Numbered from the stretch's first letter, positions 15,616-24,801 are shown. The stretch: 50,911 bases of DNA from Candidatus Heimdallarchaeota archaeon (GCA_023270155.1 JAGLTB010000076.1:1-50911), one strand, 5' to 3'. Notes: a model not told the origin generated them from the letters alone. A program made the numbers and translations.

Positions 15616-16305
15616 TTAGCCTTCTACTATTGTTCCAACAGGTTCTCCTTTAACTGCTTTTAAGATATTTTCAGGGGAAGCACCCGATGTAAATACTAAT
15701 TTTATCTTCGATCGGTTAATTATTTCACAACCTACCATGTCAAAGAGATCGTATTTTCCTGGTTCTTCTACCTGCTTACTGATTATTCTAGTTAGTTCTT
15801 CAGAGGTCATTTTGTCTATTGGTTTTGCATCTTCAAACTTGTTCGGATCTTTATCGTAAACTTTGTCAACGTTTGTGAGATTAATTAGCATATCTGCTCC
15901 CCAATATTCTGCGAGTAACGCAGATACTGCACTTGTAGACTGTCCAGGTTGTAATCCTCCTGAAACAACAATCTTTCCTGAAGATAGTGCTTTTCCTATT
16001 TCTTCAAAAGACCTAGGGACAAGTAAATATGCTTTATCTTTTAAGGATGCAATAATCAATAAAGCATGAATTCTTGTAGATTCTACAGCTAAAATGTCTT
16101 TGAATGTTGTAACGTGCCCAAGAACATCACTCGCTTTAATTATAACTCGAGCTAGTTTTCCTCCTCCCACAACTATAGCAACTTTGTGTCCTTCTTCATA
16201 TAGTTCATTAATTACATTTACTATACGTTGAATTAAATCTATATTCATAATCATGTTTTCTTTATAAAGAACAGACCCACCGAATTTTATTACAATCTTC
16301 TTCAT
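15616..16305 (-). CDS. pyrH: Uridylate (UMP) kinase, archaeal type
   Basis: Phosphorylates UMP to UDP for pyrimidine nucleotide synthesis; cytoplasmic, amino-acid-kinase fold. The 229-residue product shows KFGGSVL (residues 7-13), VVGGGKLAR, GGLQPGQSTSAVSALLAEYWGADMLINLTNVDKVYDKDPN and a C-terminal GTIVEG. It is close in length to archaeal PyrH (about 225). Start ATG 16305 (MKKIVIKFGG). Divergent from aspS with a 160-nt shared upstream region. Confidence 0.93.
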   Translation of the reverse strand: MKKIVIKFGGSVLYKENMIMNIDLIQRIVNVINELYEEGHKVAIVVGGGKLARVIIKASDVLGHVTTFKDILAVESTRIHALLIIASLKDKAYLLVPRSFEEIGKALSSGKIVVSGGLQPGQSTSAVSALLAEYWGADMLINLTNVDKVYDKDPNKFEDAKPIDKMTSEELTRIISKQVEEPGKYDLFDMVGCEIINRSKIKLVFTSGASPENILKAVKGEPVGTIVEG

Positions 16306-16465
16306 AAGTAATCGCTAGAACCCATTATATTTAATAAGTAAATAATATTTTCTCTTTGAATGTAAAAATAATACGCTTTTAGTACAGTCAATCACAGTTC
16401 AACTAGAAGAGAATCTTTTTTAATTAAGTTTCAAAGGTGCAGACAGAGATATTGGAGATTCAATA

Positions 16466-17779
16466 ATGAATCTAAAGCAGAGAAAAACTATCAGTAAGGT
16501 ATTTACCAGTGATTTGAAGGAAGTAACAGTAGCAGGCTGGATTCAACAAGTAAGAGATCTTGGAGGATTGAGATTTGTTAAGTTACAAGATCGAACAGGA
16601 ATTGTCCAGATTGTTTTACCTAAAAAGAAGGTGTCTCCCGAGATCTTCTCGCTTGACTTACAAGAAGGTGACATAATATCAGTAAGTGGCGAGATAGTGG
16701 ATAATAATAGCGCTCCAAAGGGAAAAGAAATTCTTCCTGCTAAGTTAGAGATAATAAACAAAAGAGTTCAGGAATATCCTATCGATATCACAGATAAGAT
16801 AGAAACGAATCCAGATAAAAGATATGATTATAGATTTCTAGATTTACGAAATCGTAAAGTTGCACAAATATTTGAAATAGAAAGTTGTGTAGCTTATGCA
16901 ATTGAGGAATACTTTAGATTAAATGATTTTCTTCAATTTTTCTCAGCAAAGATTGTAGGTTCTGCTACAGAAAGTGGAGCTAATGTCTTTGAGATAAGAT
17001 ATTTTGATAAAAAAGCATATCTTGCACAATCCCCACAATTTTATAAACAAATGATGCTCATGGCAGGTTTTGAGCGTGTATTCGAGATAGGACCAGTTTT
17101 TCGTGCTGAAAAACATCATACAATTAGACATTTGTGTGAGTATACTTCAATTGATTTTGAGATTTCTTTCATAGATAATCAAAAAGATGTTATGAAAGTT
17201 TTACAAGATGCAATAACTTTTGCTTTGGAAAGAGTACAGAAAGAAAAAGCAGAATCTTTAGAAGAGCTTGATTCCAAAATCGATTCTCAACCTAAAGAAT
17301 GGCCTATCATAACAATACCCGAAAGCAATGAAATTTTAGAAAATGAAGGTAAAGAACTAGATCTTTATGACGATCTAGATGCTGAAGCTGAAAGAATTAT
17401 TGGAAAATATGTCAAAGATAAGTGGAATTCCGATTTTGTTTTTGTTGACCTGTATCCTTGGGATGTTAGACCCTTTTACACTATGAAGGATGATGATGAC
17501 CCAAGGTTAACTAAATCATTTGATCTACTCTATAAAGGTCAAGAACTTACTACCGGAGGTCAAAGAGAACACAGAGTAGACATATTGACAGAACAAGCAA
17601 AAGAAAAAGGATTTGAAATGGCGCATGTTGATAGCTATTTACAATTCTTCAGAAATGGAGCACCTCCTCATGGAGGAAGTGGAACAGGTATTGAGAGATT
17701 TGTGCAACAAATACTAAGTTTACCAAATATAAGGGAAGCAAGATTATTGCCAAGAGATCCTACTAGATTAAGGCCATAA
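16466..17779 (+). CDS. aspS: Aspartyl-tRNA(Asp/Asn) synthetase, archaeal type
   Basis: Class IIb synthetase. The 437-residue product has an N-terminal OB anticodon-binding domain (VTVAGWIQQVRDLGGLRFVKLQDRTG), motif 2 GPVFRAEKHHTIRHLCEYTSIDFE and motif 3 GSGTGIERFVQQIL, with HGGSGTG next to the ATP site. No GAD insertion is present, so it is the archaeal-eukaryotic form. No asnS is seen here; many archaeal AspRS also charge tRNA-Asn for later amidation, which the window cannot settle. Confidence 0.94.
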   Translation: MNLKQRKTISKVFTSDLKEVTVAGWIQQVRDLGGLRFVKLQDRTGIVQIVLPKKKVSPEIFSLDLQEGDIISVSGEIVDNNSAPKGKEILPAKLEIINKRVQEYPIDITDKIETNPDKRYDYRFLDLRNRKVAQIFEIESCVAYAIEEYFRLNDFLQFFSAKIVGSATESGANVFEIRYFDKKAYLAQSPQFYKQMMLMAGFERVFEIGPVFRAEKHHTIRHLCEYTSIDFEISFIDNQKDVMKVLQDAITFALERVQKEKAESLEELDSKIDSQPKEWPIITIPESNEILENEGKELDLYDDLDAEAERIIGKYVKDKWNSDFVFVDLYPWDVRPFYTMKDDDDPRLTKSFDLLYKGQELTTGGQREHRVDILTEQAKEKGFEMAHVDSYLQFFRNGAPPHGGSGTGIERFVQQILSLPNIREARLLPRDPTRLRP

Positions 17780-17865
17780 TTAAGATTCGTAAATTAAAAT
17801 CAAAATGAAAAGTTTTAAAAAATAAACAAAAATCTCTATAGTAATTACAAACAATAAACTACCTT

Positions 17866-17988
17866 GCGGGGATAGCCAAGCGGTCAACGGCGGCGGACTT
17901 AAGATCTACGCTGAAAAGCTAAAAAAAGGGCCAGATAAGAGATCCGTTCTTTAGTAGTTCGGGAGTTCGAATCTCCCTCCCCGCACCA
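17866..17988 (+). tRNA. tRNA-Leu (TAA) with intron
   Basis: Acceptor GCGGGGA/TCCCCGC, then A and encoded CCA. Long D-arm GCCAAGCGGTCAACGGC, anticodon stem GCGGA/TCCGT with loop CTTAAGA (anticodon TAA), long class II variable arm, T-arm GGGAG-TTCGAAT-CTCCC. The 38-nt intron gives a textbook bulge-helix-bulge: exon CUUA pairs with intron UAAG in the 4-bp central helix, and both bulges are AG|A. Its body is almost identical to tRNA-Leu(CAA) at 48235. Confidence 0.97.
17904..17941 (+). other. Intron of tRNA-Leu (TAA), 38 nt
   Basis: Lies between positions 37 and 38 of the tRNA. The helix next to the 5' bulge is UCU/AGA, and the 4-bp central helix is CUUA/UAAG, as the splicing endonuclease requires. 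Confidence 0.9.
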
Positions 17989-18156
17989 AACCTTTTCTTC
18001 TTCTATTTTGCTAAATTCGTTTGCACTGCTTAAGCTCATTGGTTTAATGTTTTTACTTACTACTTACAAGCATCTAACTCAACGATTAAGAGATTATCCT
18101 AATTATTTAAAAAAATGGTTAAATAAAGGAGTGAGAAAAGTATCTTGATGATTTAA

Positions 18157-19047
18157 ATGTCGGAACATGAATACAAGATGTATGAAGAATTGCTTGATCT
18201 TCTTGAGAAAAGATACAAAGCAGATGAGATTGACAAAGAAAATTATGATGAACTAAAAGAAAGATACACTAAGAAGCTTGAGGTTGCAAAAGAATTCGCA
18301 GAAAAACAAAAAGAAGTTCCTAGGATGAAAGTTGCTGGTGCTCAAACTATTTCTGATACTCTTGCTTCATTTGCAGGTTCAGTAACCATTAACGGTGGAG
18401 ATGTAGCAAGAGATATCCGAGTTGCAGGTGCAGCTAAATTCAATGATGACATTATTTGTAAGAATTTGAAAGTTGCAGGTTCTGTAAAAAGTGCAGGAAA
18501 TATAACCGCTCATGGTGATGTTAAAACCTCTGGTTCATTCAAATGTGGAGGTTTTCTTCACGCAGATAGAGATGTAAAGGTTGCAGGAAGTTGCAAAATA
18601 GACAGTGAAGTAATAATTGGTGGAAAATTAGGAACTTCTGGAAGCTTCTCCTGTGGTGGGGATCTGCAAGCAGAAAATGGTATTAGGGCAGCAGGTTCTT
18701 CTAGAGTTGAAGGAAATATGCTTTCTCAAAGTACAGTTTCACTTGCTGGAAGAGCACAGATTGCAGGTAATCTAGTTGGTGAAGATGTCGGAATTAATAA
18801 AGATGTAATTTCTCATAGATTAAAGAGAAGCAGACCTTCTATTGTTGAGGGAAGTGTATTTGGAACCAAAGAGGTTATACTAAGAAATACAATTGTAGAA
18901 CAGGATGTCAAAGGATTGTTTGTAGAAATAGGACCTTTCTCTGAAGTTAAAGGCACTGTATTTTACGTTGAAAACATAAAAGTTGATAAAAAAGCAAAAC
19001 TAAACACTGAACCAGTTCAGATAAGTATTGATCAGTTAAAACTTTAG
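18157..19047 (+). CDS. Bactofilin-like beta-helix protein with N-terminal helical (SHOCT-like) segment
   Basis: 296 residues. Residues 1-55 are charged and helical (YEELLDLLEKRYKADEIDKENYDELKERY), resembling a SHOCT or short coiled-coil oligomerisation element. Residues 58-290 are a right-handed beta-helix-like array with at least eight turns marked by VAGA, VAGS, TSGS, AAGS or LAGR at roughly 17-20 residue steps. This is the pattern of bactofilins (polymer-forming scaffolds). A bactofilin-like scaffold role is inference. The start is ATG 18157, fixed by an in-frame TAA just before it. Two nearly identical Cys motifs (KCGG, SCGG) recur within the array. Monocistronic, between tRNA-Leu and srp54. 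Confidence 0.7.
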   Translation: MSEHEYKMYEELLDLLEKRYKADEIDKENYDELKERYTKKLEVAKEFAEKQKEVPRMKVAGAQTISDTLASFAGSVTINGGDVARDIRVAGAAKFNDDIICKNLKVAGSVKSAGNITAHGDVKTSGSFKCGGFLHADRDVKVAGSCKIDSEVIIGGKLGTSGSFSCGGDLQAENGIRAAGSSRVEGNMLSQSTVSLAGRAQIAGNLVGEDVGINKDVISHRLKRSRPSIVEGSVFGTKEVILRNTIVEQDVKGLFVEIGPFSEVKGTVFYVENIKVDKKAKLNTEPVQISIDQLKL

Positions 19048-19112
19048 ACTATGCCTTTACCCTCTAAACAAAATCTTCTTTAATCTCTTTTTCTTCCTTT
19101 TTTTGATAATTG

Positions 19113-20453
19113 ATGTTGAACAAACTTGGTACAGCTCTTAACAAAGCAATTACAAAAATAATCAGGGGAGGACCTCCTGATAAGAAAACGGTTCAAGAAT
19201 TAAAAAATGAAATGTTAAGAGCATTGCTTGAAGCTGATGTCCAATTTGATTTGGCTGCTAGTGTTGTTAACGAAGTAGAAAGAAAATCTTTTGAGAAAGA
19301 ATTACCTGAAGGGCTTTCTCGTAAGAAAAGTGTTCTCTCAATCATTCATGAGGAGTTAACTAAATTTCTGGGAGAAAAAGCTTATCCCTTAAAACTTCAT
19401 CCTGACCGACCTACATTAATTGAACTTGTAGGTATTCAAGGTTCAGGAAAAACAACAACCACAGCAAAACTCGCGAAATATATAAAGAAAAGAGGGAAGA
19501 AAGTTGCTGTTGTTACAACAGATAATTTTAGACCTGGAGCTTTTGAGCAACTTCAACAATTATGTGAAAAAATAGAAGTTCCAGTCTATGGTGATCCTAA
19601 GAACAACAACGCTGTTAAAATTGCTGTAGATGGAATTAAGAAATTCTTAGATGAGAAATTCAATGTAATAATCATCGATACTGCTGGTCGTCACAAGGAG
19701 GAAAAGTCACTTCTAAAAGAGATGAAAGATATCAGTGACAAAATTAAACCAGATGAAATTATTCTTGTAGTAGATGGCAATCAGGGTCAAGCTGCACATG
19801 ATCAAGCTTTAGCATTTTCTCAAGCAACAAAAATCGGTTCAATTATTGTTACTAAGATGGATGGTTCTGCTAAAGGAGGAGGAAGTCTTTCTGCTGCAGC
19901 AGCAGCAAAAGTACCTATTAAATTCTTAGCTGATGGAGAGGATATAGACGCTCTGGAGGAGTTTAATCCAACATCTTTTGTTGGAAGACTCATAGGAGTT
20001 GGAGACTTAGAAGGATTACTAAAAGAAGTACGAGAGATGGACACCCTTCCTTCAAAAGAAGATGCAATGAGCATGCTAAGTGGAAAGATTTCTTACAGGC
20101 AAATGATGGAGCTTCTGGATAGTTTCAGTTCTATGGGATCTATGAAGCGGATGTTATCCATGGTTCCTGGACTTGGAATGTCGCTCGATGAAGATATGAT
20201 GGATCTCTCGAAAGAGAATATGAAAAGATTCAAAGTTATTATGTCTTCAATGACAGATGGAGAGCTAGATGGAAAGGTAAAACTGAGTAGCTCAAGAATT
20301 CAAAGAATTGCTCAAGGCAGTGGTCGATCAATAACAGAAGTTAGAGAACTTGTAAACCAACATAAAACTGTTACATCACTTGTAAAGCGTATGAGAAAGG
20401 GTAGACGAGGGGGTATGCAAATTCCAGGGCTTCCTCCAGGACTTTTTGGGTAA
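19113..20453 (+). CDS. srp54: Signal recognition particle protein SRP54
   Basis: GTPase of the signal recognition particle, binding 7S RNA and signal peptides and docking with FtsY. The 446-residue product has the N-domain (LGTALNKAITKIIRGG), G-domain with GIQGSGKTTTTAKLA, DTAGRHKEE and TKMDGSAKGGG, and the methionine-rich M-domain with the RNA-binding SSSRIQRIAQGSGRSITEVRELVNQ. The start is ATG 19113; TTG 19110 is directly before it. First gene of a long translation-linked run. Confidence 0.96.
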   Translation: MLNKLGTALNKAITKIIRGGPPDKKTVQELKNEMLRALLEADVQFDLAASVVNEVERKSFEKELPEGLSRKKSVLSIIHEELTKFLGEKAYPLKLHPDRPTLIELVGIQGSGKTTTTAKLAKYIKKRGKKVAVVTTDNFRPGAFEQLQQLCEKIEVPVYGDPKNNNAVKIAVDGIKKFLDEKFNVIIIDTAGRHKEEKSLLKEMKDISDKIKPDEIILVVDGNQGQAAHDQALAFSQATKIGSIIVTKMDGSAKGGGSLSAAAAAKVPIKFLADGEDIDALEEFNPTSFVGRLIGVGDLEGLLKEVREMDTLPSKEDAMSMLSGKISYRQMMELLDSFSSMGSMKRMLSMVPGLGMSLDEDMMDLSKENMKRFKVIMSSMTDGELDGKVKLSSSRIQRIAQGSGRSITEVRELVNQHKTVTSLVKRMRKGRRGGMQIPGLPPGLFG

Positions 20454-20480
20454 TTAAAGCCTTTAATGTGTGAAGTCTTC

Positions 20481-21050
20481 ATGTCTCGATATTACTTTGC
20501 TTTGAATTCTCCAGCAATTTCTTTCACTAAATCAGATCTTTATTCAAAAAATGAGAAAATGATTCAAATTGGCCCATACATAAAGGCAATATCTGATGCA
20601 TTTTTCTTATCTAATCAATTTCGTAAGAATTTATTTCTCTATTATTACACTAGTTTCGACAACAAATCCTTAGTAATAACATTTGATGGCTCATCTTTAC
20701 GCTATTTAGGACCTAGTTTCTTTTCCGCAGGTCAACTTCTAATCAGAGTAATGAATCATATAACTAATCCGAGTTCAAAGCAAGGAAAACTAACACCAGG
20801 TCTTGAAGTTCATAAAGAAGAATCAAGTTGGATTTTTGAAAAACACTCCAAAGATAAATGGATACAAATAAGTTATTCAAACATACAGGACAAACTATTT
20901 TCTAAATTTTCAATGTCTTTTCCAATTTTGTTCTTATTTGGTTTTGATAAAATAAATACCAAGAACATAGAGTATAATATATCGTGGGGACCATTAGAAA
21001 TTGATGAACAAGTTATTCTTACCAATCACCATATTGAGAGTATGATATAA
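20481..21050 (+). CDS. trmY: tRNA pseudouridine-54 N1-methyltransferase TrmY
   Basis: SPOUT-class enzyme making m1-pseudouridine at tRNA position 54. The 189-residue product follows the family: YYFALNSPAISFTKSDLY near the start, then SDAFFLSNQFRKNLFLYYY, VITFDGSSLRYLGPS, TPGLEVHKE, and C-terminal GPLEID near the SAM-binding knot. It is more diverged than usual in the N-terminal GSGGR-type segment (NEKMIQIGPY). I chose ATG 20481 because it aligns with the family N-terminus; ATG 20466 is in frame. Its stop touches the ATG of pus10, whose product makes the pseudouridine that TrmY methylates. Confidence 0.8.
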   Translation: MSRYYFALNSPAISFTKSDLYSKNEKMIQIGPYIKAISDAFFLSNQFRKNLFLYYYTSFDNKSLVITFDGSSLRYLGPSFFSAGQLLIRVMNHITNPSSKQGKLTPGLEVHKEESSWIFEKHSKDKWIQISYSNIQDKLFSKFSMSFPILFLFGFDKINTKNIEYNISWGPLEIDEQVILTNHHIESMI

Positions 21051-22373
21051 ATGGATTTACAGGAAAAAACCATTCATTTGCTTAACAACAACTCATTATG
21101 TAATTACTGTCTTGGAAGGCAATTTTCAAATCTTGCTACTGGTACAACTAATTTCATTCGTGGGGAATCAATTAAAATCTTCTTAGCAATGAATTTTTCC
21201 AAAACGATTTCTGATGATAGTATAGATTTTCTTCAAGCACTATGTAAGTCGGGTTCAGAACATGCTAAGATGGTTCTGCTAAAAAATAAAATAATCCCAA
21301 AAGAGAAAGAGAAATGCTTCATATGTGAAGATTCTCTACAAAAAATAGATGAGCTTGCTGAAAATCTTTCTTTAAAACTTAATTCAATTGAATTTAGTAC
21401 ATTCCTAATAGGTACCGTAATTCCCAAAGAGTTGTTTGAAAGAGAACACAATTTGAAAGCAAAGTATGAAGTACAGCAATCAGAATACTTGAAACAGGAA
21501 TTTAATAGAGAAATTGGAAAAAAACTTTCAAGAAAAATGTCTGTGGAAACAAATTTCAACGAGCCTGAAATCATTGCTGAGATACACCCCTTTTCTGATT
21601 CTCTGGAAGTTAAAATCCGATCTTTGTATGTATATGGACGTTATTTAAAACATCTGAGAACAATTCCTCAAACACGCTGGCCATGCAGAAAATGTAAGGG
21701 AAAAGGGTGTAAAGAGTGTGGGAATACAGGAAGACAATACTCAGAATCGGTAGAGGAACTTGTTGAAGTTGAAGCAATAAAGATAGCACAAGGTGATAAA
21801 GGAGTCTTGCATGGATCAGGTCGAGAAGATGTTGATGCCAGGATGCTTGGAACAGGAAGACCTTTCGTTCTAGAAATCGTTTCCCCTAAAATTAGGACTA
21901 TAGACCTACTCAAATTAGAAAAAGCAACAAATGAGCATGGAATTGAAAAAATAGAAGTGAGAGACTATCGTTGGTCATCAAAAAAAGAGCTTGTTTATCT
22001 TAAAGGAAATGCTGAGGAATCTGTTAAAAAATACCGAGCTTCTACAACTCTAAGTTCTCCAATCTCAGAAGAAGCTTTGAAGAAAATTGATTCATATTTC
22101 AAAGATATAGTAATTAAACAAAGAACCCCAACTCGAGTTTCTCATAGAAGAGTAGATAAAATTAGAGAGAAAGAGGTTCATTCAATTCAAAGTAAGAAAA
22201 TAGATGATCATGAAATTGAACTAATAATTGAATGCGAGGGGGGATGTTATGTAAAGGAATTAATTTCAGGTGATAATAACCGAACAATTCCAAGCGTAAG
22301 TGAGGTTATCGGGATTCAGGCAATTTGTAAAGAACTAGATGTTTTAGAGATTAGAGATAAACCATTTGTTTGA
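21051..22373 (+). CDS. pus10: tRNA pseudouridine synthase Pus10 (positions 54/55)
   Basis: Makes pseudouridine 54 and 55 in the T-loop of archaeal tRNAs. The 440-residue product has an N-terminal zinc-type region (CNYCLGRQF; CFIC), a THUMP-like middle, a second cysteine cluster (CRKCKGKGCKECGNTGR, 212-228) and the catalytic region HGSGREDVDARMLGTGRPF with the Asp nucleophile (D260 or D262). The C-terminal KQRTPTRVSHRR and GGCYVKELISGD are also family features. It begins directly after the trmY stop with no spacer. Confidence 0.93.
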   Translation: MDLQEKTIHLLNNNSLCNYCLGRQFSNLATGTTNFIRGESIKIFLAMNFSKTISDDSIDFLQALCKSGSEHAKMVLLKNKIIPKEKEKCFICEDSLQKIDELAENLSLKLNSIEFSTFLIGTVIPKELFEREHNLKAKYEVQQSEYLKQEFNREIGKKLSRKMSVETNFNEPEIIAEIHPFSDSLEVKIRSLYVYGRYLKHLRTIPQTRWPCRKCKGKGCKECGNTGRQYSESVEELVEVEAIKIAQGDKGVLHGSGREDVDARMLGTGRPFVLEIVSPKIRTIDLLKLEKATNEHGIEKIEVRDYRWSSKKELVYLKGNAEESVKKYRASTTLSSPISEEALKKIDSYFKDIVIKQRTPTRVSHRRVDKIREKEVHSIQSKKIDDHEIELIIECEGGCYVKELISGDNNRTIPSVSEVIGIQAICKELDVLEIRDKPFV

Positions 22374-22478
22374 AAAGTATATATAATATTTTTCTAAAAC
22401 GAATAACGAAAAGATTAAAAGTTACAGTGAGGGATTTTGCACACTTGCAAGATACTATATAATAAAGGTGAATAAGCA

Positions 22479-22790
22479 ATGCGAAAATCCAGAGGTTATC
22501 GTCACGGTACTAGACGTCTCTTCAAGAAACATACAAGAAAGAAAGGTCTTCGTCCTCCAGACTATTTGCTAAGAGACTTTGATGAAGGAGATATTGTAGA
22601 TATTATTGTTGATTCTGGAGAACATAAGGGGATGCCTCACAGAAGATATCACGGAAAAACTGGAGAGATTACTAAAAAACAGGGTAAATCTTACATAGTA
22701 TTAATAAAACAAGGCAATGCAATAAAGAAAATTATTGCTAATAGAGAACACTTACGTTTAAGTCGTTCAGTAATTCAACAGACTAATTAG
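22479..22790 (+). CDS. rpl21e: 50S ribosomal protein eL21
   Basis: eL21, an archaeal-eukaryotic r-protein with an SH3-like barrel. The 103-residue product begins MRKSRGYRHGTRRLFKKHTRKKG and continues with GDIVDIIVDSGEHKGMPHRRYHGKTGEI, the family signature. SD GGTGA lies a few nt before the ATG. A 105-nt gap from pus10 suggests its own promoter. It heads the usual archaeal set rpl21e-rpoF-DUF655-ksgA. Confidence 0.97.
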   Translation: MRKSRGYRHGTRRLFKKHTRKKGLRPPDYLLRDFDEGDIVDIIVDSGEHKGMPHRRYHGKTGEITKKQGKSYIVLIKQGNAIKKIIANREHLRLSRSVIQQTN

Positions 22791-22803
22791 GATTGTGATT
22801 TTA

Positions 22804-23157
22804 ATGCCTAGAGAAGTTCTTGATAAAAAACCAACAACAATATCAGAAGCGATGCGTATTTTACAGCAGAGAAGTGAAGAATCAGAACTTTCTTACTGGC
22901 AACGTGTTGCATTTGAGCATGCAATGCAAAATGCTCGTATAGAGCCTGAAGAGTCACTAGAAATTCTAACAAAATTACAGAAGCAATTTGATCTAACTAA
23001 ATTATCAGCATTTACGATAGCAAATATTCTCCCCCCCTCTCCTGAGGAATTAAAAGATTTACTACAAAAAGAACAAACTATGCTAACTGAAACAGATATA
23101 AAAAAGATGTTTGAAATTATCAGACCTTTTATCGAGAAATATAAAAAGGAGAAATAG
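22804..23157 (+). CDS. rpoF: RNA polymerase subunit Rpo4 (F, Rpb4 homologue)
   Basis: Forms the polymerase stalk with Rpo7. The 117-residue product begins MPREVLDKKPTTISEAMRIL and ends with the conserved HRDC-like part LTETDIKKMFEIIRPFIEKY. I take ATG 22804; GTG 22795 is in frame. It lies 13 nt after rpl21e. Rpo7 is not in the window. Confidence 0.93.
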   Translation: MPREVLDKKPTTISEAMRILQQRSEESELSYWQRVAFEHAMQNARIEPEESLEILTKLQKQFDLTKLSAFTIANILPPSPEELKDLLQKEQTMLTETDIKKMFEIIRPFIEKYKKEK

Positions 23158-23233
23158 AATTAAGATTTCTATCTTAAATTAAAGGAGAACACAAACTTTT
23201 TTTGGGTCTTTGCTTATTTATGGTGAGAGTAAG

Positions 23234-23899
23234 ATGGTAGACAACCGACATCCTGAGAAAAATAAGATTCTGGACAAGAGAAACGAAAGCAATGATTTCA
23301 TCATTGGTCCAGTTACTCACATAAAGCAATCTAAGAAAGTAGAATCTCGAGTATTAGTATTAGATTATTTACCAGAAGGGAAGGGATTTGGTCAAGATAA
23401 ACAAAGAGAACCCATTATTCAAGGAATTGGAACTACATGGTTTACACTGCTTGAATTGATAACAAATAGAAGAGGTTCTTTTAACCAATTTGAAGAAATA
23501 GTCCTACCAAAAGTTAGTGAAAAATCTCCAATTAAACATGTGAAACGAAGACTCACAGTTAATGATATTACTAATACTGGTTATCAATCCTTGGAAGAAG
23601 CAGTATTGAAAATAATCAACAAGAATGAGAAGAGATTTGTTTCATTCTTTAACAAAGCACAACCTATAACCAATCGGATTCATTCCCTACAATTAATCCC
23701 AGGCATTGGAAAAAAGCTAATGTGGGAAATATTACAAACCAGAAAAGGCATGCCTTTTGTTTCTTTCAGTGATATCGAAGAAAGGGTAAAAATATCGGAT
23801 ATCTGCAAAATGATTCAAAATAGAGTAGTGCAGGAATTAGAAGAAGACGAAAAACACAGATTATTCACAGCAAGTCCAGATACTGGTCCAAGAAAATAA
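23234..23899 (+). CDS. DUF655 protein (putative RNA-binding, helix-hairpin-helix)
   Basis: Archaeal family of unknown role, always placed between rpoF and ksgA. The 221-residue product has an OB-like N-terminal part (ESRVLVLDYLPEGKG), conserved IQGIGTTWFTLLELI, and a C-terminal helix-hairpin-helix (LQLIPGIGKKLMWEILQTRK). I place the start at ATG 23234 with GGTGAG 6 nt upstream. The context points to rRNA binding or ribosome assembly. Confidence 0.85.
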   Translation: MVDNRHPEKNKILDKRNESNDFIIGPVTHIKQSKKVESRVLVLDYLPEGKGFGQDKQREPIIQGIGTTWFTLLELITNRRGSFNQFEEIVLPKVSEKSPIKHVKRRLTVNDITNTGYQSLEEAVLKIINKNEKRFVSFFNKAQPITNRIHSLQLIPGIGKKLMWEILQTRKGMPFVSFSDIEERVKISDICKMIQNRVVQELEEDEKHRLFTASPDTGPRK

Positions 23900-23910
23900 T
23901 ATTAGGTTGT

Positions 23911-24801
23911 ATGGTAAGAGTAATGGAATGCTGGAAAACCTCATCTGAATTGAGGAAGTATGTTTTTGATAGTTTAGATGAGATGGAATCTAAACCTTAT
24001 TACCGCAAAGGTCAGAATTTTCTCATAAATGCTAGCATCATAAAATTCCAGGTGGATCAAGCAAATATCACACCTTTAGACACTGTTCTTGAGATAGGAG
24101 GTGGTGTTGGAAACCTCACGAAATGTTTAGTTAATAAAGCGAAATTCGTTTATGTGATAGAATCCGACAGTAAATTTGCTGGTTTTTTATCAGATAAATT
24201 CAGTAGTTCATCAAATGTAGAAGTTATTCGAGGAGATGCAGTAAAAGTTGAATTTCCCACTTTTACAAAGTGTGTTTCTAATTTGCCATATCAAATATCA
24301 TCTCCTATAACGTTCAAGTTGTTAGGAAAAAAATTTGACTTTGCTGTTTTAATGTTTCAAAAGGAATTCGCTCAAAGGTTTTTTGCAAAGGTTGGGTCAA
24401 AAGATTATTCCAGACTTACTGTGATGATGAATCTAAAATCGGAATGTCAATATCTAAAAACCGTAAAACCGTCCTCCTTCTATCCATCTCCGAAAATCGA
24501 ATCAGCTATCGTATCGATGAAAAGAAAAGAGAAGACTATAACTGATTTGAAGTCTGATTTTGATGATTTTATAACACTTATTTTTTCTCATAAAAAGAAA
24601 ATTTTGCGAAGCACTATTGCTAATTTATTGAAAAGAAAGGGACATATTGAACTTAGAAATAAAGTAGTAAATAGCTTACCATACTTAGAACGAAGGATTT
24701 TTACACTCACTTTAGAAGAGCTTGTTGATTTATACAAATTCATTAGAGCTAAAATAGGCGAAGATTTGTGGTCAGATATATTTTCCCTAAATACGAGATA
24801 G
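23911..24801 (+). CDS. ksgA: 16S rRNA dimethyladenosine transferase KsgA/Dim1
   Basis: Dimethylates two adjacent adenosines in helix 45 of 16S rRNA late in 30S assembly. The 296-residue product has KGQNFLINASIIKFQV, the SAM motif VLEIGGGVGNLTKCLV, the catalytic SNLPYQISSPITFKL (NLPY) and the downstream FYPSPKIESAIVSM with a helical C-terminal domain. A 12-residue N-terminal stretch may be removed if ATG 23923 is used. The 3' end overlaps the next gene by 34 nt. Confidence 0.95.
   Translation: MVRVMECWKTSSELRKYVFDSLDEMESKPYYRKGQNFLINASIIKFQVDQANITPLDTVLEIGGGVGNLTKCLVNKAKFVYVIESDSKFAGFLSDKFSSSSNVEVIRGDAVKVEFPTFTKCVSNLPYQISSPITFKLLGKKFDFAVLMFQKEFAQRFFAKVGSKDYSRLTVMMNLKSECQYLKTVKPSSFYPSPKIESAIVSMKRKEKTITDLKSDFDDFITLIFSHKKKILRSTIANLLKRKGHIELRNKVVNSLPYLERRIFTLTLEELVDLYKFIRAKIGEDLWSDIFSLNTR

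Noticed and set aside
21233-21574. Minus-strand 113-codon frame inside pus10
   Set aside because: Shadow of pus10; no ribosome binding site and no recognisable domain.
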